Assembly (NCBI GenBank): GCA_964560655.1
Contig: CAZLLR010000006.1
Location: 1-29,542 of the forward strand
Source: GCA-002772825 sp964560655
GTDB taxonomy: Bacteria; Patescibacteriota; Minisyncoccia; GCA-002772825
Length of the DNA stretch: 29,542 bases
Reading direction: 5' to 3'
Shown here: positions 6,991-14,896 of the stretch, in pieces
Numbering within the stretch: the stretch's first letter is position 1
Layout: every line of letters starts with the position of its first letter
Made by a program: the position numbers and the translations under genes
The notes under the pieces: model-generated
The model's input: the letters and a program-made list of their open reading frames with translations, nothing else
Databases searched by the model: none
What the model was told of the DNA's origin: nothing

Positions 6991-7434
6991 TTATATTTTA
7001 TCAATCTTATCAATTCTCCTCTTATGCCTCTCTCCTTCAGAAAATGGGGTTTCAAGCCACATCTTCACTGCCTCTTTAGCCTCATCTTCAAAGATAAACC
7101 TAGCTCCGAGAGACAAGACATTAGCATCATTATGTTCACGAGAAACTTTGATCATATCAAGAGGCCCTCCATAGAAGACGGTTGCCCTTACTCCCTTAAG
7201 TCTATTAGCCGCCATCGCTTCACCTTGCCCTGAGCCACCTAAGATTATCGCCTTATTGTTCTCAGGGTCTTCTGACACCTTTTTAGCTGCAGGGAAAATA
7301 AAGTCAGGATAATCGTCTCCTTCTTGGTGGCTTAAGTTTCCAAGATCTTCCGCCTCAAAACCAAGTTCACCAAGAAAAGTTTGTAACTTTTCTTTTAGTT
7401 TAAACCCTGCATGATCAGATGCTAAATAAATCAT
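6991..7434 (-). CDS. rpiB: Ribose-5-phosphate isomerase B (RpiB/LacAB family)
   Basis: The 147-residue protein is a full-length RpiB. It shows the N-terminal SDHAG (Asp7, His8), the anion/active-site loop GGSGQGEAMAANR (66-78) and HNDANVLSLG (101-110). It should interconvert ribose 5-phosphate and ribulose 5-phosphate. The usual catalytic Cys of E. coli-type RpiB is absent (Gly66 in GGSG), and a Glu follows (Glu72). That is the pattern known from the mycobacterial enzyme, where Glu is the base, so activity is expected. The C-terminal tail is basic and repetitive (KRRIDKIDKI). It sits 3 bases after gap and 3 bases before the rpe-like gene, clearly one operon. LacA/LacB-type galactose-6-phosphate isomerase is a less likely alternative. 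Confidence 0.9.
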   Translation of the reverse strand: MIYLASDHAGFKLKEKLQTFLGELGFEAEDLGNLSHQEGDDYPDFIFPAAKKVSEDPENNKAIILGGSGQGEAMAANRLKGVRATVFYGGPLDMIKVSREHNDANVLSLGARFIFEDEAKEAVKMWLETPFSEGERHKRRIDKIDKI

Positions 7435-7437
7435 AGA

Positions 7438-8469
7438 TTATCCAAGTAATTTCCCCGCTTCGATGACATGTTTTATCAAACTATTCGTGTAGCCCATCTC
7501 GTTGTCATACCAAGAAAGAATTTTTACAAAATCACCATCCACTACTTTTATAAACCCTAGGTCCACAATAGAAGCATGAGGTAGCCCTATAATATCTGAT
7601 GAAACTAAGTTTTCATCAGTCACAGTAAAGACTCCTTTCCATCTTTCTTCTTGTGCTGCCTTCTTGAAGATCTCTCTCACCTCTTCTACAGAAGTCTTCC
7701 TCTTAGCAAGAAAAGTAAAGTCAGCCACAGATCCTGACACCACAGGCACACGCATAGCTATACCGTCAAATTTTCCAGTAAGATCTGTTATCGCTTTTGT
7801 CACAGAGATGGCCGCTCCCGTCGTAGAAGGGACTATATTCACCGCTGCTGCTCTGCCTTTCCTCCAGTCTTTCGTATTTGGGCCATCAACTAATTTTTGA
7901 GTAGCAGTATAACCATGTATAGTATTTAAAAAAGCTTTTTCCACACCTACCGACTCATGCATGATTTGTGCTACAGGAGAAACAGAGTTCGTAGTGCAAG
8001 AAGCATTTGAAGAGACAGTACAAGTCTTTAGATTTTTTTCATTTATACCTATAAGTACTGTGTTGCCATCAACTCCTTCTTCTCCTTTAGCTGGGGCAGA
8101 TATTACTACCCTTTTAGCACCCGCTTTGACGTGTGCCTTGGCTTTATTGTATTCAGTAAAAAAGCCTGTTGACTCTACCACCACATCTATGCTGAGTTCA
8201 CCCCAAGGTAAAGAAGCAGGGTCCTTCTCACTGAAGAAGCCTATCTTCTTCCCATCAACTATGATAGATGAGTTGCTATCCCCTTTCTCAGTAGATATAT
8301 CGTGGTCAAATTTTCCTTGTGCTGAGTCATACTTCAGAAGATACGCAAGGTTATCTACATCGCCTAAGTCGTTAATAGCTACTACCTCTATCTCAGGTGT
8401 CGCACTCGCTACTCTTAAAACTTGTCTTCCTATGCGTCCAAACCCATTAATTGCTACTTTTGTTACCAT
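7438..8469 (-). CDS. gap: Glyceraldehyde-3-phosphate dehydrogenase
   Basis: With ATG 8469 (MVTKVAINGFGRIG) the protein has 343 residues, normal for GAPDH. A longer frame to 8475 would need TTG and is not preferred. Seen: GFGRIG (9-14), an Asp at the end of strand 2 (INDLGD) that favours NAD, the catalytic SNASCTTN with Cys158, His185 in IHGYTATQ, and the conserved C-terminal WYDNEMGYTNSL. It oxidises glyceraldehyde 3-phosphate with phosphate in glycolysis. It is the first gene of the carbon cluster. An extended -10 box (TGCTATAAT) lies at 8501-8506, 31 bases before the start, and a perfect DnaA-box-like 9-mer overlaps the place of the -35. Downstream comes rpiB after 3 bases. Confidence 0.97.
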   Translation of the reverse strand: MVTKVAINGFGRIGRQVLRVASATPEIEVVAINDLGDVDNLAYLLKYDSAQGKFDHDISTEKGDSNSSIIVDGKKIGFFSEKDPASLPWGELSIDVVVESTGFFTEYNKAKAHVKAGAKRVVISAPAKGEEGVDGNTVLIGINEKNLKTCTVSSNASCTTNSVSPVAQIMHESVGVEKAFLNTIHGYTATQKLVDGPNTKDWRKGRAAAVNIVPSTTGAAISVTKAITDLTGKFDGIAMRVPVVSGSVADFTFLAKRKTSVEEVREIFKKAAQEERWKGVFTVTDENLVSSDIIGLPHASIVDLGFIKVVDGDFVKILSWYDNEMGYTNSLIKHVIEAGKLLG

Positions 8470-8500
8470 ACTCAATTAAATATTAAATAATAATACTAGA

Positions 8501-8534
8501 ATTATAGCATAAGCGTCTTTAAACCTTATCCACA
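8501..8534 (-). promoter_or_regulatory. Probable gap promoter with overlapping DnaA-box-like site
   Basis: On the minus strand, TATAAT (8506-8501) is preceded by TGC, an extended -10. No good -35 is seen, but the plus strand carries TTATCCACA at 8526-8534, the perfect DnaA-box consensus, at the -35 position. A small imperfect hairpin (AACCTTATC with GATAAAGGTT) surrounds it. Promoter likely; DnaA binding is only a sequence match. Confidence 0.5.
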
Positions 8535-8589
8535 GATAAAGGTTAGCTTTAATTACTTGTTATTTAACTTTTTAGTCTCCTTTATCGTC

Positions 8590-8638
8590 TTTTATTTCAA
8601 CGGCTACCGAGATTATCTCGGTAGCCGTTGAAATAAAA
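8590..8638 (-). terminator. Perfect 23-bp hairpin after gatB
   Basis: The arms 8590-8612 and 8616-8638 are perfect reverse complements around the loop TTA. The GC core is GGCTACCGAGA, flanked by TTTATTTCAAC on one side and its complement on the other. It lies 24 bases after the gatB stop and could terminate in either direction because A- and T-rich ends flank it. The core is the same as in the hairpin at 566-598. Confidence 0.75.
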
Positions 8639-8662
8639 TCAAAGTCAGACCTTGAAAATGGA

Positions 8663-10123
8663 TTAATTTAGGAGTTTTTTAAAGACTTCCTCAAGTACTT
8701 TAGGGTTAGCGCTACCACGAGTCTTGGCCATACCTTGTCCGAGCATAAATTTAAGTGCATTTTCTTTCCCCGCTTTATAATCAGCCAGGGCACTGGGGTT
8801 TGCCTCTATTATATCCTTGGCAACTTCCAAAAGAGCGCCTTCATCGCTTGTCTGTGTTAAGCCTTTTTCTTTAATGATAACCTCTGGGTCCTCGCCACCT
8901 TCAAGCATAAGAGCAAGGACATCTTTTGCCACTCGTGAGTTGATACTTCCACTATTTATGACTCCAATAAGTTTTGCAAAGCTCTCTGGAGTAATCTTAA
9001 TATCTTCAAAACTAAGTTCTTTATCTTTCATTAAGCCCAAGAGATCACTCGTAATATAATTCACTGCAAGCTGAATCCACTTGGAGGTTGAACCTCCAGT
9101 TCCACTTGGAGGTTGAACCTCCAAGTGGGTGATTGTCTTCTCTAAGAAATCAGCAATACTTTTATCCTGAAGAAAGATATTTAGGATTTTCTCATCAGTA
9201 AGATTATAATCTTTCTTAAATCTTTCCCTTTTTTCCCATGGCAACTCAGGCAGCACCATATCACCAAACCCAAGTTTTGAGATCTTAAGAGCTGGCAAAT
9301 CTGGCTCTGGGAAATATCTGTAATCATTAGCCATCTCTTTCTCTCTCTGAGAATAAGTTGTGCCTTTCATTTCATCAAAACCACGTGTCTCGTGGGCTAC
9401 TTTCTCTCCCCTGTCTAATACTTCCGCTTGCCTCTTCACCTCATACTCTATAGCGCGCTCTACACTACGGAAGGAATTTAAATTCTTCACTTCTACTTTA
9501 GTACCAAGCTCCTCATCTTTTGAGATCGAAATATTTGCCTCTACTCGCATCAGACCCTTCTCCATATCAGCACCGGACACATCAAGATATCTCAAGAGGA
9601 GTTGCAGTTCTTGAGCAAATTCGCTCGCCTGTTTTGCCGACTTTATATCAGGTTCTGTCACAAGCTCCATAAGGGGAATACCTGCTCTGTTATAATCCAC
9701 ATGACTAGAAGCAGGGTCAGCATCATGCAAGAGCTTTCCTGTATCTTCCTCCAAGTGAACACGGGTGACCTTCACACCGTTTAGCATACCACCTGCGACA
9801 AGTGGAAATTTATACTGACTTATCTGATAGCCCTTAGGTATATCAGGGTAGAAATAATTTTTCCTATCAAACTGAGAATATTCTGCAAGCTCCCCTCCCA
9901 AAGCTTTACCTACTAAGAGCACTTTTCTTACAGCCTCCTTATTAGCCACTGGCAAAGTGCCAGGGTGACCCATGCAGACTGGGCATACATTAACGTTTGG
10001 CCTTTTTTCAAGAGGATCATTTAAAGAGTTACAGAACATCTTAGTCTGTGTCTTTAACTCTGCATGTATCTCAAGCCCGACTGTAAGTGTATATTTCACC
10101 CCGTTAGAAATTTCTTTATCCAT
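8663..10123 (-). CDS. gatB: Asp-tRNA(Asn)/Glu-tRNA(Gln) amidotransferase subunit B
   Basis: The 486-residue protein is a complete GatB: VGLEIHAELKTQTKMFC, CPVCMGHPGTLPV, DRKNYFYPDIPKGYQ, EEDTGKLLHD, HVDYNRAGIPLMELVTEPD, then a C-terminal helical YqeY-like domain ending in GSANPKVLEEVFKKLL. With GatA and GatC it activates mischarged Glu-tRNA(Gln) or Asp-tRNA(Asn) and transfers ammonia. Two oddities are seen. Residues 333-349 (HLEVQPPSGTGGSTSKW) are encoded by two copies of a palindromic repeat and form an extra loop between the cradle part and the helical domain. The N-terminal extension EISNGVK is encoded by one arm of another inverted repeat (10099-10175). No gatA or gatC is in the window. 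Both insertions keep the frame, so the gene should be functional. Confidence 0.96.
   Translation of the reverse strand: MDKEISNGVKYTLTVGLEIHAELKTQTKMFCNSLNDPLEKRPNVNVCPVCMGHPGTLPVANKEAVRKVLLVGKALGGELAEYSQFDRKNYFYPDIPKGYQISQYKFPLVAGGMLNGVKVTRVHLEEDTGKLLHDADPASSHVDYNRAGIPLMELVTEPDIKSAKQASEFAQELQLLLRYLDVSGADMEKGLMRVEANISISKDEELGTKVEVKNLNSFRSVERAIEYEVKRQAEVLDRGEKVAHETRGFDEMKGTTYSQREKEMANDYRYFPEPDLPALKISKLGFGDMVLPELPWEKRERFKKDYNLTDEKILNIFLQDKSIADFLEKTITHLEVQPPSGTGGSTSKWIQLAVNYITSDLLGLMKDKELSFEDIKITPESFAKLIGVINSGSINSRVAKDVLALMLEGGEDPEVIIKEKGLTQTSDEGALLEVAKDIIEANPSALADYKAGKENALKFMLGQGMAKTRGSANPKVLEEVFKKLLN
9077..9128. repeat. Two tandem palindromic elements inside gatB
   Basis: A 27-base palindrome (9102-9128, arms of 13 around a central G) and a second copy starting at 9077 (perfect over 17 bases, 9082-9098) lie 25 bases apart, start to start. 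Since 25 is not a multiple of three, the copies are read in different frames: LEVQPPSG and TGGSTSKW. A related copy lies in the rpe-like gene (6803-6829). Confidence 0.85.
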
Positions 10124-10175
10124 ATATCTGATATTTATTACTTCTTTTTATTAACCACCGATATTTCTAACGGGG
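10099..10175. repeat. Inverted repeat bracketing the gatB start
   Basis: CCCCGTTAGAAAT at 10099-10111, inside the first codons of gatB, is the perfect reverse complement of 10163-10175 upstream. The start codon and its 5' region lie in the 51-base loop. On the minus strand the outer arm is preceded by ATGAG, giving the short frame MSPVRNIGG then stop. A similar arrangement is found at 29382-29460. Confidence 0.7.
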
Positions 10176-10189
10176 CTCATATTAAATAA

Positions 10190-10687
10190 TTATTTTCCTA
10201 CTTTTTTCCATTCTCCCATTTTCTCACCCTTAAACTTCTTTTCTGTCATCACAAGCTCTTCATAGATGCCTTCTATCAAATCATATTCCTTTGATTCCTC
10301 CAAGCTCACCCAAGCATATTTATCGCACTCCTCTTTCTGAATACTTATTTTCCCAGAAGCATAATCTGCCACACAAGAGATGATAAGAGTAGGTATGCCG
10401 TCTTTACCTAAGATTGCAATACTCGTCACATATTCTATATTATCAATCTCAAGGCCAGTCTCTTCTCTGACTTCTCTCCTCAAGGTCTGCTCGAGGACAT
10501 TGTACCAATGATGCTCAGTGCCCTTATGAAGCTTAAGGTAATCGTCCACCTCTATCCTTCCTCCTGGCACAGTCCACATCCCTGGGAATTTTTTCTTATC
10601 CAAAGTACGACGAGTTATAAGATATTTACCATCTTTTACGACGATAGCGGTAATAGCCACCTCGTGTAAATACTTATTATTTTCCAT
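10190..10687 (-). CDS. NUDIX hydrolase
   Basis: The 165-residue protein starts with AITAIVVKDGKYLITRR and has WTVPGGRIEV followed later by REVREETGLEI, the core of the NUDIX box with the metal-binding Glu pair. Between the glycine turn and the REVREE helix it has an extra stretch of about 14 residues (YLKLHKGTEHHWYN), so the canonical spacing of the box is broken by an insertion; some pyrophosphohydrolase subfamilies are built this way. It would hydrolyse a nucleoside-diphosphate-linked compound or an oxidised nucleotide, but the substrate cannot be told. It lies after a strong terminator (10716-10748), so it has its own promoter or depends on read-through, and it may be co-transcribed with gatB 66 bases downstream. 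Confidence 0.88.
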   Translation of the reverse strand: MENNKYLHEVAITAIVVKDGKYLITRRTLDKKKFPGMWTVPGGRIEVDDYLKLHKGTEHHWYNVLEQTLRREVREETGLEIDNIEYVTSIAILGKDGIPTLIISCVADYASGKISIQKEECDKYAWVSLEESKEYDLIEGIYEELVMTEKKFKGEKMGEWKKVGK

Positions 10688-10715
10688 AAAATTAATATAA
10701 CATTTTCTATCTTAG

Positions 10716-10748
10716 AAAAAAAGCAGCTCATAAAGAGCTACTTTTTTT
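10716..10748 (-). terminator. Intrinsic terminator after the PilM-like gene
   Basis: AAAAAAAGCAGCTC (10716-10729) pairs with GAGCTACTTTTTTT (10735-10748) around the loop ATAAA, with one C-A mismatch on plus that is a G-U wobble on minus. A- and T-runs of seven make it a typical, possibly bidirectional, Rho-independent terminator. It begins 9 bases after the PilM-like stop. Confidence 0.88.
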
Positions 10749-10757
10749 AAATTTTGA

Positions 10758-12275
10758 TTATTTTTGCTTAGTTGCATAATCCGATATTACCCAGCCTTCA
10801 GTATCTTCATTCCCATCTGCGCTAGCAGGTATTTTTATCTTATACCAATTATCTTTCTCCTCCAAGATAACATAACTTTCTTTCGGATAAACTTTACCTA
10901 TCTTATTATAATTCGTTCCTGGTCCCTTTCTAACATTAAGCCAACCTATTGGTGTGTCTCTTATAATTATCTCTTCTTCTAGAGAAATAGTATCATTAGT
11001 CTCATTATTTATGATATCAGTGCTTGTAGCCGAACTTGGAAAATCGCTCACCCTTAATATTGCTTCTTGATTATTATATTGATTATATATCTTCGTAAAA
11101 TACGTATAACCAGAATATCCAAAAGATACTAAGATTAAAACGACGAGGAATGAACTAAGTATATATTTAAAAACTTTTCCTTTTTCAGCATTGTTCCCCA
11201 TTTCCTTAGATAGTAAATTTATCCCCCTCCAATGGTCATCTAAGCCCCTTAGTGCTAGGCCTATAACATTAGCAAAAAGTATTGATTGATCTTTTTTATT
11301 TAAAATTTGCCCATTTTTTAATTTTTCAATAGGGTTACCTACCTTAACTTTTACGCCAAGGCTTTTTTCAATATACTCATCTAAGCCGGGTATTGAAGAA
11401 GATCCTCCTGCTAAAATAATCTCTTCTATTTTACCATTAACATTATTTTGATAGTAATGAATGGCTTTTTTCGCTTTATTTAATACATCCTCAAAAGAAT
11501 GTTTCAATACGGCAGAAATCTGATGTCCACTTTTGCTATCTTCAAAACCAAAAGACCTTTTTATATCTTCAGCTTCTTCTTTTCCTTTGCCCAACTTATC
11601 CATTATTGCTTGAGTTAGTTGGTTACCGGCGACAGGGACAGAAACAGATAAATGAAGCAGTCCGTCTCGTCCAAAAATACTAATATCACTTGTTCGCGCA
11701 CCAATATCCATTATTAGAGAATTAGCTTTCAAGAATAACGGCTTCAAAAGAGACCTTCCTAAAGAAGAGGCTTCGGTGTCTATTATTATTATCTCAAGAC
11801 CAGCTGTGTGGGCTACGTCGATATATTCATCTATTAAATCTTTTAGCGCAGCGATAAATAATATATGATGCGATTTTTTAGTAGAGACAACAAGATGCTC
11901 CCAGTAAACATTATCCAAGCCAGAAGGAATAATCTTGTCTATCTGGTTCATTATTTCTTTCTTCAGTTCTTCACCTTGTAACTCAAGTGATAATTCAAAA
12001 TGACGAACAAAAATCTTAGACTCCGGAAAGCTCATGGCTGCCTTTATCTTACCTGAAGAAAGACTGGCATTCGCTAAGCCTGCTTTCTTTAAAGTATTTT
12101 TTAATCCTAAAGAAAGTTTTTCTTTATCTATTATTTTTCCGTCCAAAACTATACCTTCATCTAATACTGTTCTGCCATATCCAAGAATCTCTCTTTTTTT
12201 ATTAATTCTTAAAACTTCAATAGAAAAATCGCTTATATCTACAGCGACCGGTAATTGTTTATTAAAACCAAACAT
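10758..12275 (-). CDS. PilM-like ATPase-fold protein fused to a PilN-like anchor and SH3b domain
   Basis: The 505-residue protein has three parts. Residues 1-345 resemble PilM/FtsA-type actin-fold proteins: VAVDISDFSIEVLRI (10-24), LIMDIGARTSDISIF (187-201) and LAGGSSSIPGLDEYI (288-302). Residues 351-358 read GINLLSKE, like the INLLP motif at the N-terminus of PilN that binds PilM, and are followed by a single membrane helix at about 368-391. After a Ser/Thr/Asn/Glu-rich linker, residues 442-503 form a bacterial SH3 domain (GWLNVRKGPGTNYNKIGKVY, then WYKIKI and GWVISDY), expected outside the membrane where such domains bind cell wall. Likely role: inner-membrane platform of a type IV pilus or related machine. 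It lies 53 bases after secA and ends at a terminator. The fusion is a reading of motifs; the INLL part is short. Confidence 0.8.
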   Translation of the reverse strand: MFGFNKQLPVAVDISDFSIEVLRINKKREILGYGRTVLDEGIVLDGKIIDKEKLSLGLKNTLKKAGLANASLSSGKIKAAMSFPESKIFVRHFELSLELQGEELKKEIMNQIDKIIPSGLDNVYWEHLVVSTKKSHHILFIAALKDLIDEYIDVAHTAGLEIIIIDTEASSLGRSLLKPLFLKANSLIMDIGARTSDISIFGRDGLLHLSVSVPVAGNQLTQAIMDKLGKGKEEAEDIKRSFGFEDSKSGHQISAVLKHSFEDVLNKAKKAIHYYQNNVNGKIEEIILAGGSSSIPGLDEYIEKSLGVKVKVGNPIEKLKNGQILNKKDQSILFANVIGLALRGLDDHWRGINLLSKEMGNNAEKGKVFKYILSSFLVVLILVSFGYSGYTYFTKIYNQYNNQEAILRVSDFPSSATSTDIINNETNDTISLEEEIIIRDTPIGWLNVRKGPGTNYNKIGKVYPKESYVILEEKDNWYKIKIPASADGNEDTEGWVISDYATKQK

Positions 12276-12328
12276 ATTTAATATGACGAAATCAATTATG
12301 TATTATTACAGTATAATACGTTTCTAAA

Positions 12329-14821
12329 TTATGCTCCGTGGCACTTTTTGTATTTCTTTCCTGAGCCGCATGGGCATGGATCATTTCTGCCGACTTTTTC
12401 ATCTTTATTGACAACAGTCTTTCCGGCGCTATCTCCACTGTTAGGCGCATTAGTGATAAGCGCGCCACTTTTGTGCACTTCCTCAAGCTTCTTTTTCTCT
12501 CGGATAAAGACACCTCCACCCATATGAGGGATAAGTTTGAACAAATTAGAGTCTATCGTCTCCCCAAGTTCATGGAAAAGACGCAATCCTTCGTTCTTGT
12601 ACTCGACAAGCGGATCCCTCTGCCCAAAGGCGCGAAGCCTCACAGAAGAGCGGACATAATCCATCGCCTCTAAGTGCTCAAGCCAGAGCATGTCTATGTT
12701 CTGGAGAATAGTCATCCTAAGACTACTGAAGAATAGTTCATCGCCCATCTCTTCTCTCTTCCTTAAAACAACATCAAGTGGCTCGTCGAAGTCTCTATAT
12801 ATAGTCTCTATGTCAGCCCACAAAGAATCCTTATCTCCCAAAAGGGCTTTTCTCCTCTTGGAATAGATAGCCTTTCTCTGCTTGTTTAGAACATTATCAT
12901 AATCAAGAATATGTTTTCTTGAGTCAAAGTTCATCCCTTCAATCTTAGTCTGAGCTGCCTCAAGTGACTTAGAGACTAACCTGTTCTCAATAGGCTGATC
13001 TTCAGGTATACCGAAACGCCCCATCATACTTTTTATCCGGTCCGAGCCAAAGACTCTCATCAAGTCATCTTCAAGAGAGACGAAAAACCTTGTCTCCCCT
13101 GGGTCGCCTTGCCTACCCGAACGACCCCTAAGCTGGTTATCTATACGCCTCGCTTCATGACGCCCTGTACCTATGACATACAGTCCGCCAAGCTCTTTAA
13201 CTTTCTCTTGTCCTTCTTTTTCTGGAGGACTACCACCTAAAACGACGTCCACTCCTCGGCCTGCCATGTTAGTGGCGATAGTCACCCTACCAAGCTTACC
13301 TGCCTGAGCTATGATCTCTCCTTCTTTCTCATGGTTCTTCGCGTTTAATACCTCATGGGCTACGCCCTCTTTCTTCAAGAGAAGAGAAAGATATTCATTT
13401 CTCTCTATAGAGACTGTTCCCACAAGTACCGGCTGACCTTTATCATGAAGTTCTTTCACTTTCTCCGCCACGGCCTTAAATCTCCCCTCTGAAGTCTGGA
13501 ATATATAATCCTCTTTATCCTTCCTTAAGAGTGGCTTATTTGTAGGGATGGAAGCTACATCTAAGCTGTAGACTTTATGAAACTCTTCAGCTGAGGTTAA
13601 GGCAGTACCCGTCATGCCAGAGAGTTTTTTATACATTCTAAAGTAATTTTGAAAAGTTACACTTGCGAAAGTCCTACTCTCTCTCTGAACAGATACTCCT
13701 TCTTTTGCCTCAACTGCCTGATGAAGTCCTTCTGACCAACGCCTGCCCGGCTGAAGCCTACCTGTAAATTCATCTACTATTATGACCTCGTCATTTTTTA
13801 CAACATAATCTTTATCTAGTTCAAAAAGTGCCTTTGCTCTTATAGCAGTCTCTAGGTGGTGCACATATTTAATCCCTTTCTCTGTGTAGATATTGCCTAT
13901 ACCAAGAATCTTCTCTGCTTTATCTATCCCCTCTTCTGTTAGAGATATAGCGCGAAGCTTTTCGTCAACTTCATAATCTGTCTCTCCGTTTAATTTCTCG
14001 GCAATCTTAGCAAATGTCTTATACAAGTCTTCTGACTCAGCAGAAGGCGCAGATATAATAAGAGGAGTCCTTGCTTCGTCTATCAATATGGAGTCTATCT
14101 CATCAACGATAGCGTAGTTAAACTCTCTCTGTGATAGCTCTTTCTCACTATAGACTATATTGTCCCTCAAATAATCAAAACCGAATTCATTGTTAGTACC
14201 GTAAGTTATATCAGCTAGATAAGATTCTTTTCTAGTGCATGGCTTTAGAAATTCATGAACAACTTGGAAGCTACCTTTCTCGTCTCTCTCTTTATCTAAG
14301 TCATCCTTCTCATGAGTAGGGTCATATATAAAAGATGACTCGTGGTTAATACATCCTATAGATAAACCAAGCATATAATAAATTTGCCCCATCCACACAG
14401 CATCTCTTCTTGAGAGATAATCATTAACAGTAACAACGTGCACTCCTTTACCTGAAAGTGCATTAAGGTACGCAGGAAGAGTTGCAACAAGAGTTTTTCC
14501 TTCTCCTGTCTTCATCTCAGAAATTCCACCTTTGTGCATTACGAAACCTCCTAATAATTGAACATCATAATGTCTCTGACTAAGAGTCCTTTTGGCAGCT
14601 TCTCTCACTAGAGCAAACGCACTAGGTAAAACATCATCTAAGCTTTCTCCTTTGGATATTCTCTCCTTTAGCTCAGAAGTTTTCAGTGGAAAATCCTCAT
14701 CTTTAAGCGAAACAAGATCAGACTCTAGTTCATTGATCTTTAACACGAGCTCTTTACCCTCCTTCAAAAGAGGGCTTTCTTTATTAAAAATTTTATTATT
14801 TATTCCAGATAGAAATGCCAT
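12329..14821 (-). CDS. secA: Preprotein translocase ATPase SecA
   Basis: The start is ATG 14821 (MAFLSGINNK); a frame extending to 14830 needs TTG. The protein has 830 residues. Seen: Walker A MKTGEGKTL (near 103-111), the DEAD-box-like VDEIDSILIDEARTPLI, FDYLRDN, the NBD2 segment ATNMAGRGVDV, GTGRHEARRIDNQLRGRSGRQGD split over two motifs, and the C-terminal zinc motif CPCGSGKKYKKCH, which is the SecB/lipid-binding tail. It drives Sec-dependent export through SecYEG, here needed for the secreted and pilus proteins. It starts after a terminator hairpin (14860-14881) and is followed by the PilM-like gene. No clear Shine-Dalgarno is seen upstream of the ATG. The assignment is certain. Confidence 0.98.
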   Translation of the reverse strand: MAFLSGINNKIFNKESPLLKEGKELVLKINELESDLVSLKDEDFPLKTSELKERISKGESLDDVLPSAFALVREAAKRTLSQRHYDVQLLGGFVMHKGGISEMKTGEGKTLVATLPAYLNALSGKGVHVVTVNDYLSRRDAVWMGQIYYMLGLSIGCINHESSFIYDPTHEKDDLDKERDEKGSFQVVHEFLKPCTRKESYLADITYGTNNEFGFDYLRDNIVYSEKELSQREFNYAIVDEIDSILIDEARTPLIISAPSAESEDLYKTFAKIAEKLNGETDYEVDEKLRAISLTEEGIDKAEKILGIGNIYTEKGIKYVHHLETAIRAKALFELDKDYVVKNDEVIIVDEFTGRLQPGRRWSEGLHQAVEAKEGVSVQRESRTFASVTFQNYFRMYKKLSGMTGTALTSAEEFHKVYSLDVASIPTNKPLLRKDKEDYIFQTSEGRFKAVAEKVKELHDKGQPVLVGTVSIERNEYLSLLLKKEGVAHEVLNAKNHEKEGEIIAQAGKLGRVTIATNMAGRGVDVVLGGSPPEKEGQEKVKELGGLYVIGTGRHEARRIDNQLRGRSGRQGDPGETRFFVSLEDDLMRVFGSDRIKSMMGRFGIPEDQPIENRLVSKSLEAAQTKIEGMNFDSRKHILDYDNVLNKQRKAIYSKRRKALLGDKDSLWADIETIYRDFDEPLDVVLRKREEMGDELFFSSLRMTILQNIDMLWLEHLEAMDYVRSSVRLRAFGQRDPLVEYKNEGLRLFHELGETIDSNLFKLIPHMGGGVFIREKKKLEEVHKSGALITNAPNSGDSAGKTVVNKDEKVGRNDPCPCGSGKKYKKCHGA

Positions 14822-14859
14822 ACTAGACAACTATATTAACACGTATTTAGACAAACTAA

Positions 14860-14881
14860 AACCCCCGCCTAGGCGGGGGTT
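14860..14881 (-). terminator. GC-rich intrinsic terminator upstream of secA
   Basis: AACCCCCGCC (14860-14869) pairs with GGCGGGGGTT (14872-14881), a 10-bp GC-rich stem. In the minus direction it runs into TTTTAGTTTG. It would end a transcript coming from the histone-like gene and the inverted-repeat region 14897-15028, before secA. Confidence 0.8.
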
Positions 14882-14896
14882 AAAGCTTTGCGCTCT

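Noticed and set aside
8521..8560. Replication origin at the DnaA-box-like site
   Set aside because: Only single boxes are present, with no cluster, no dnaA or dnaN nearby and no skew evidence.
9077..9128. CRISPR array or simple tandem repeat
   Set aside because: There are only two units, each palindromic, inside a coding frame and with no spacers.
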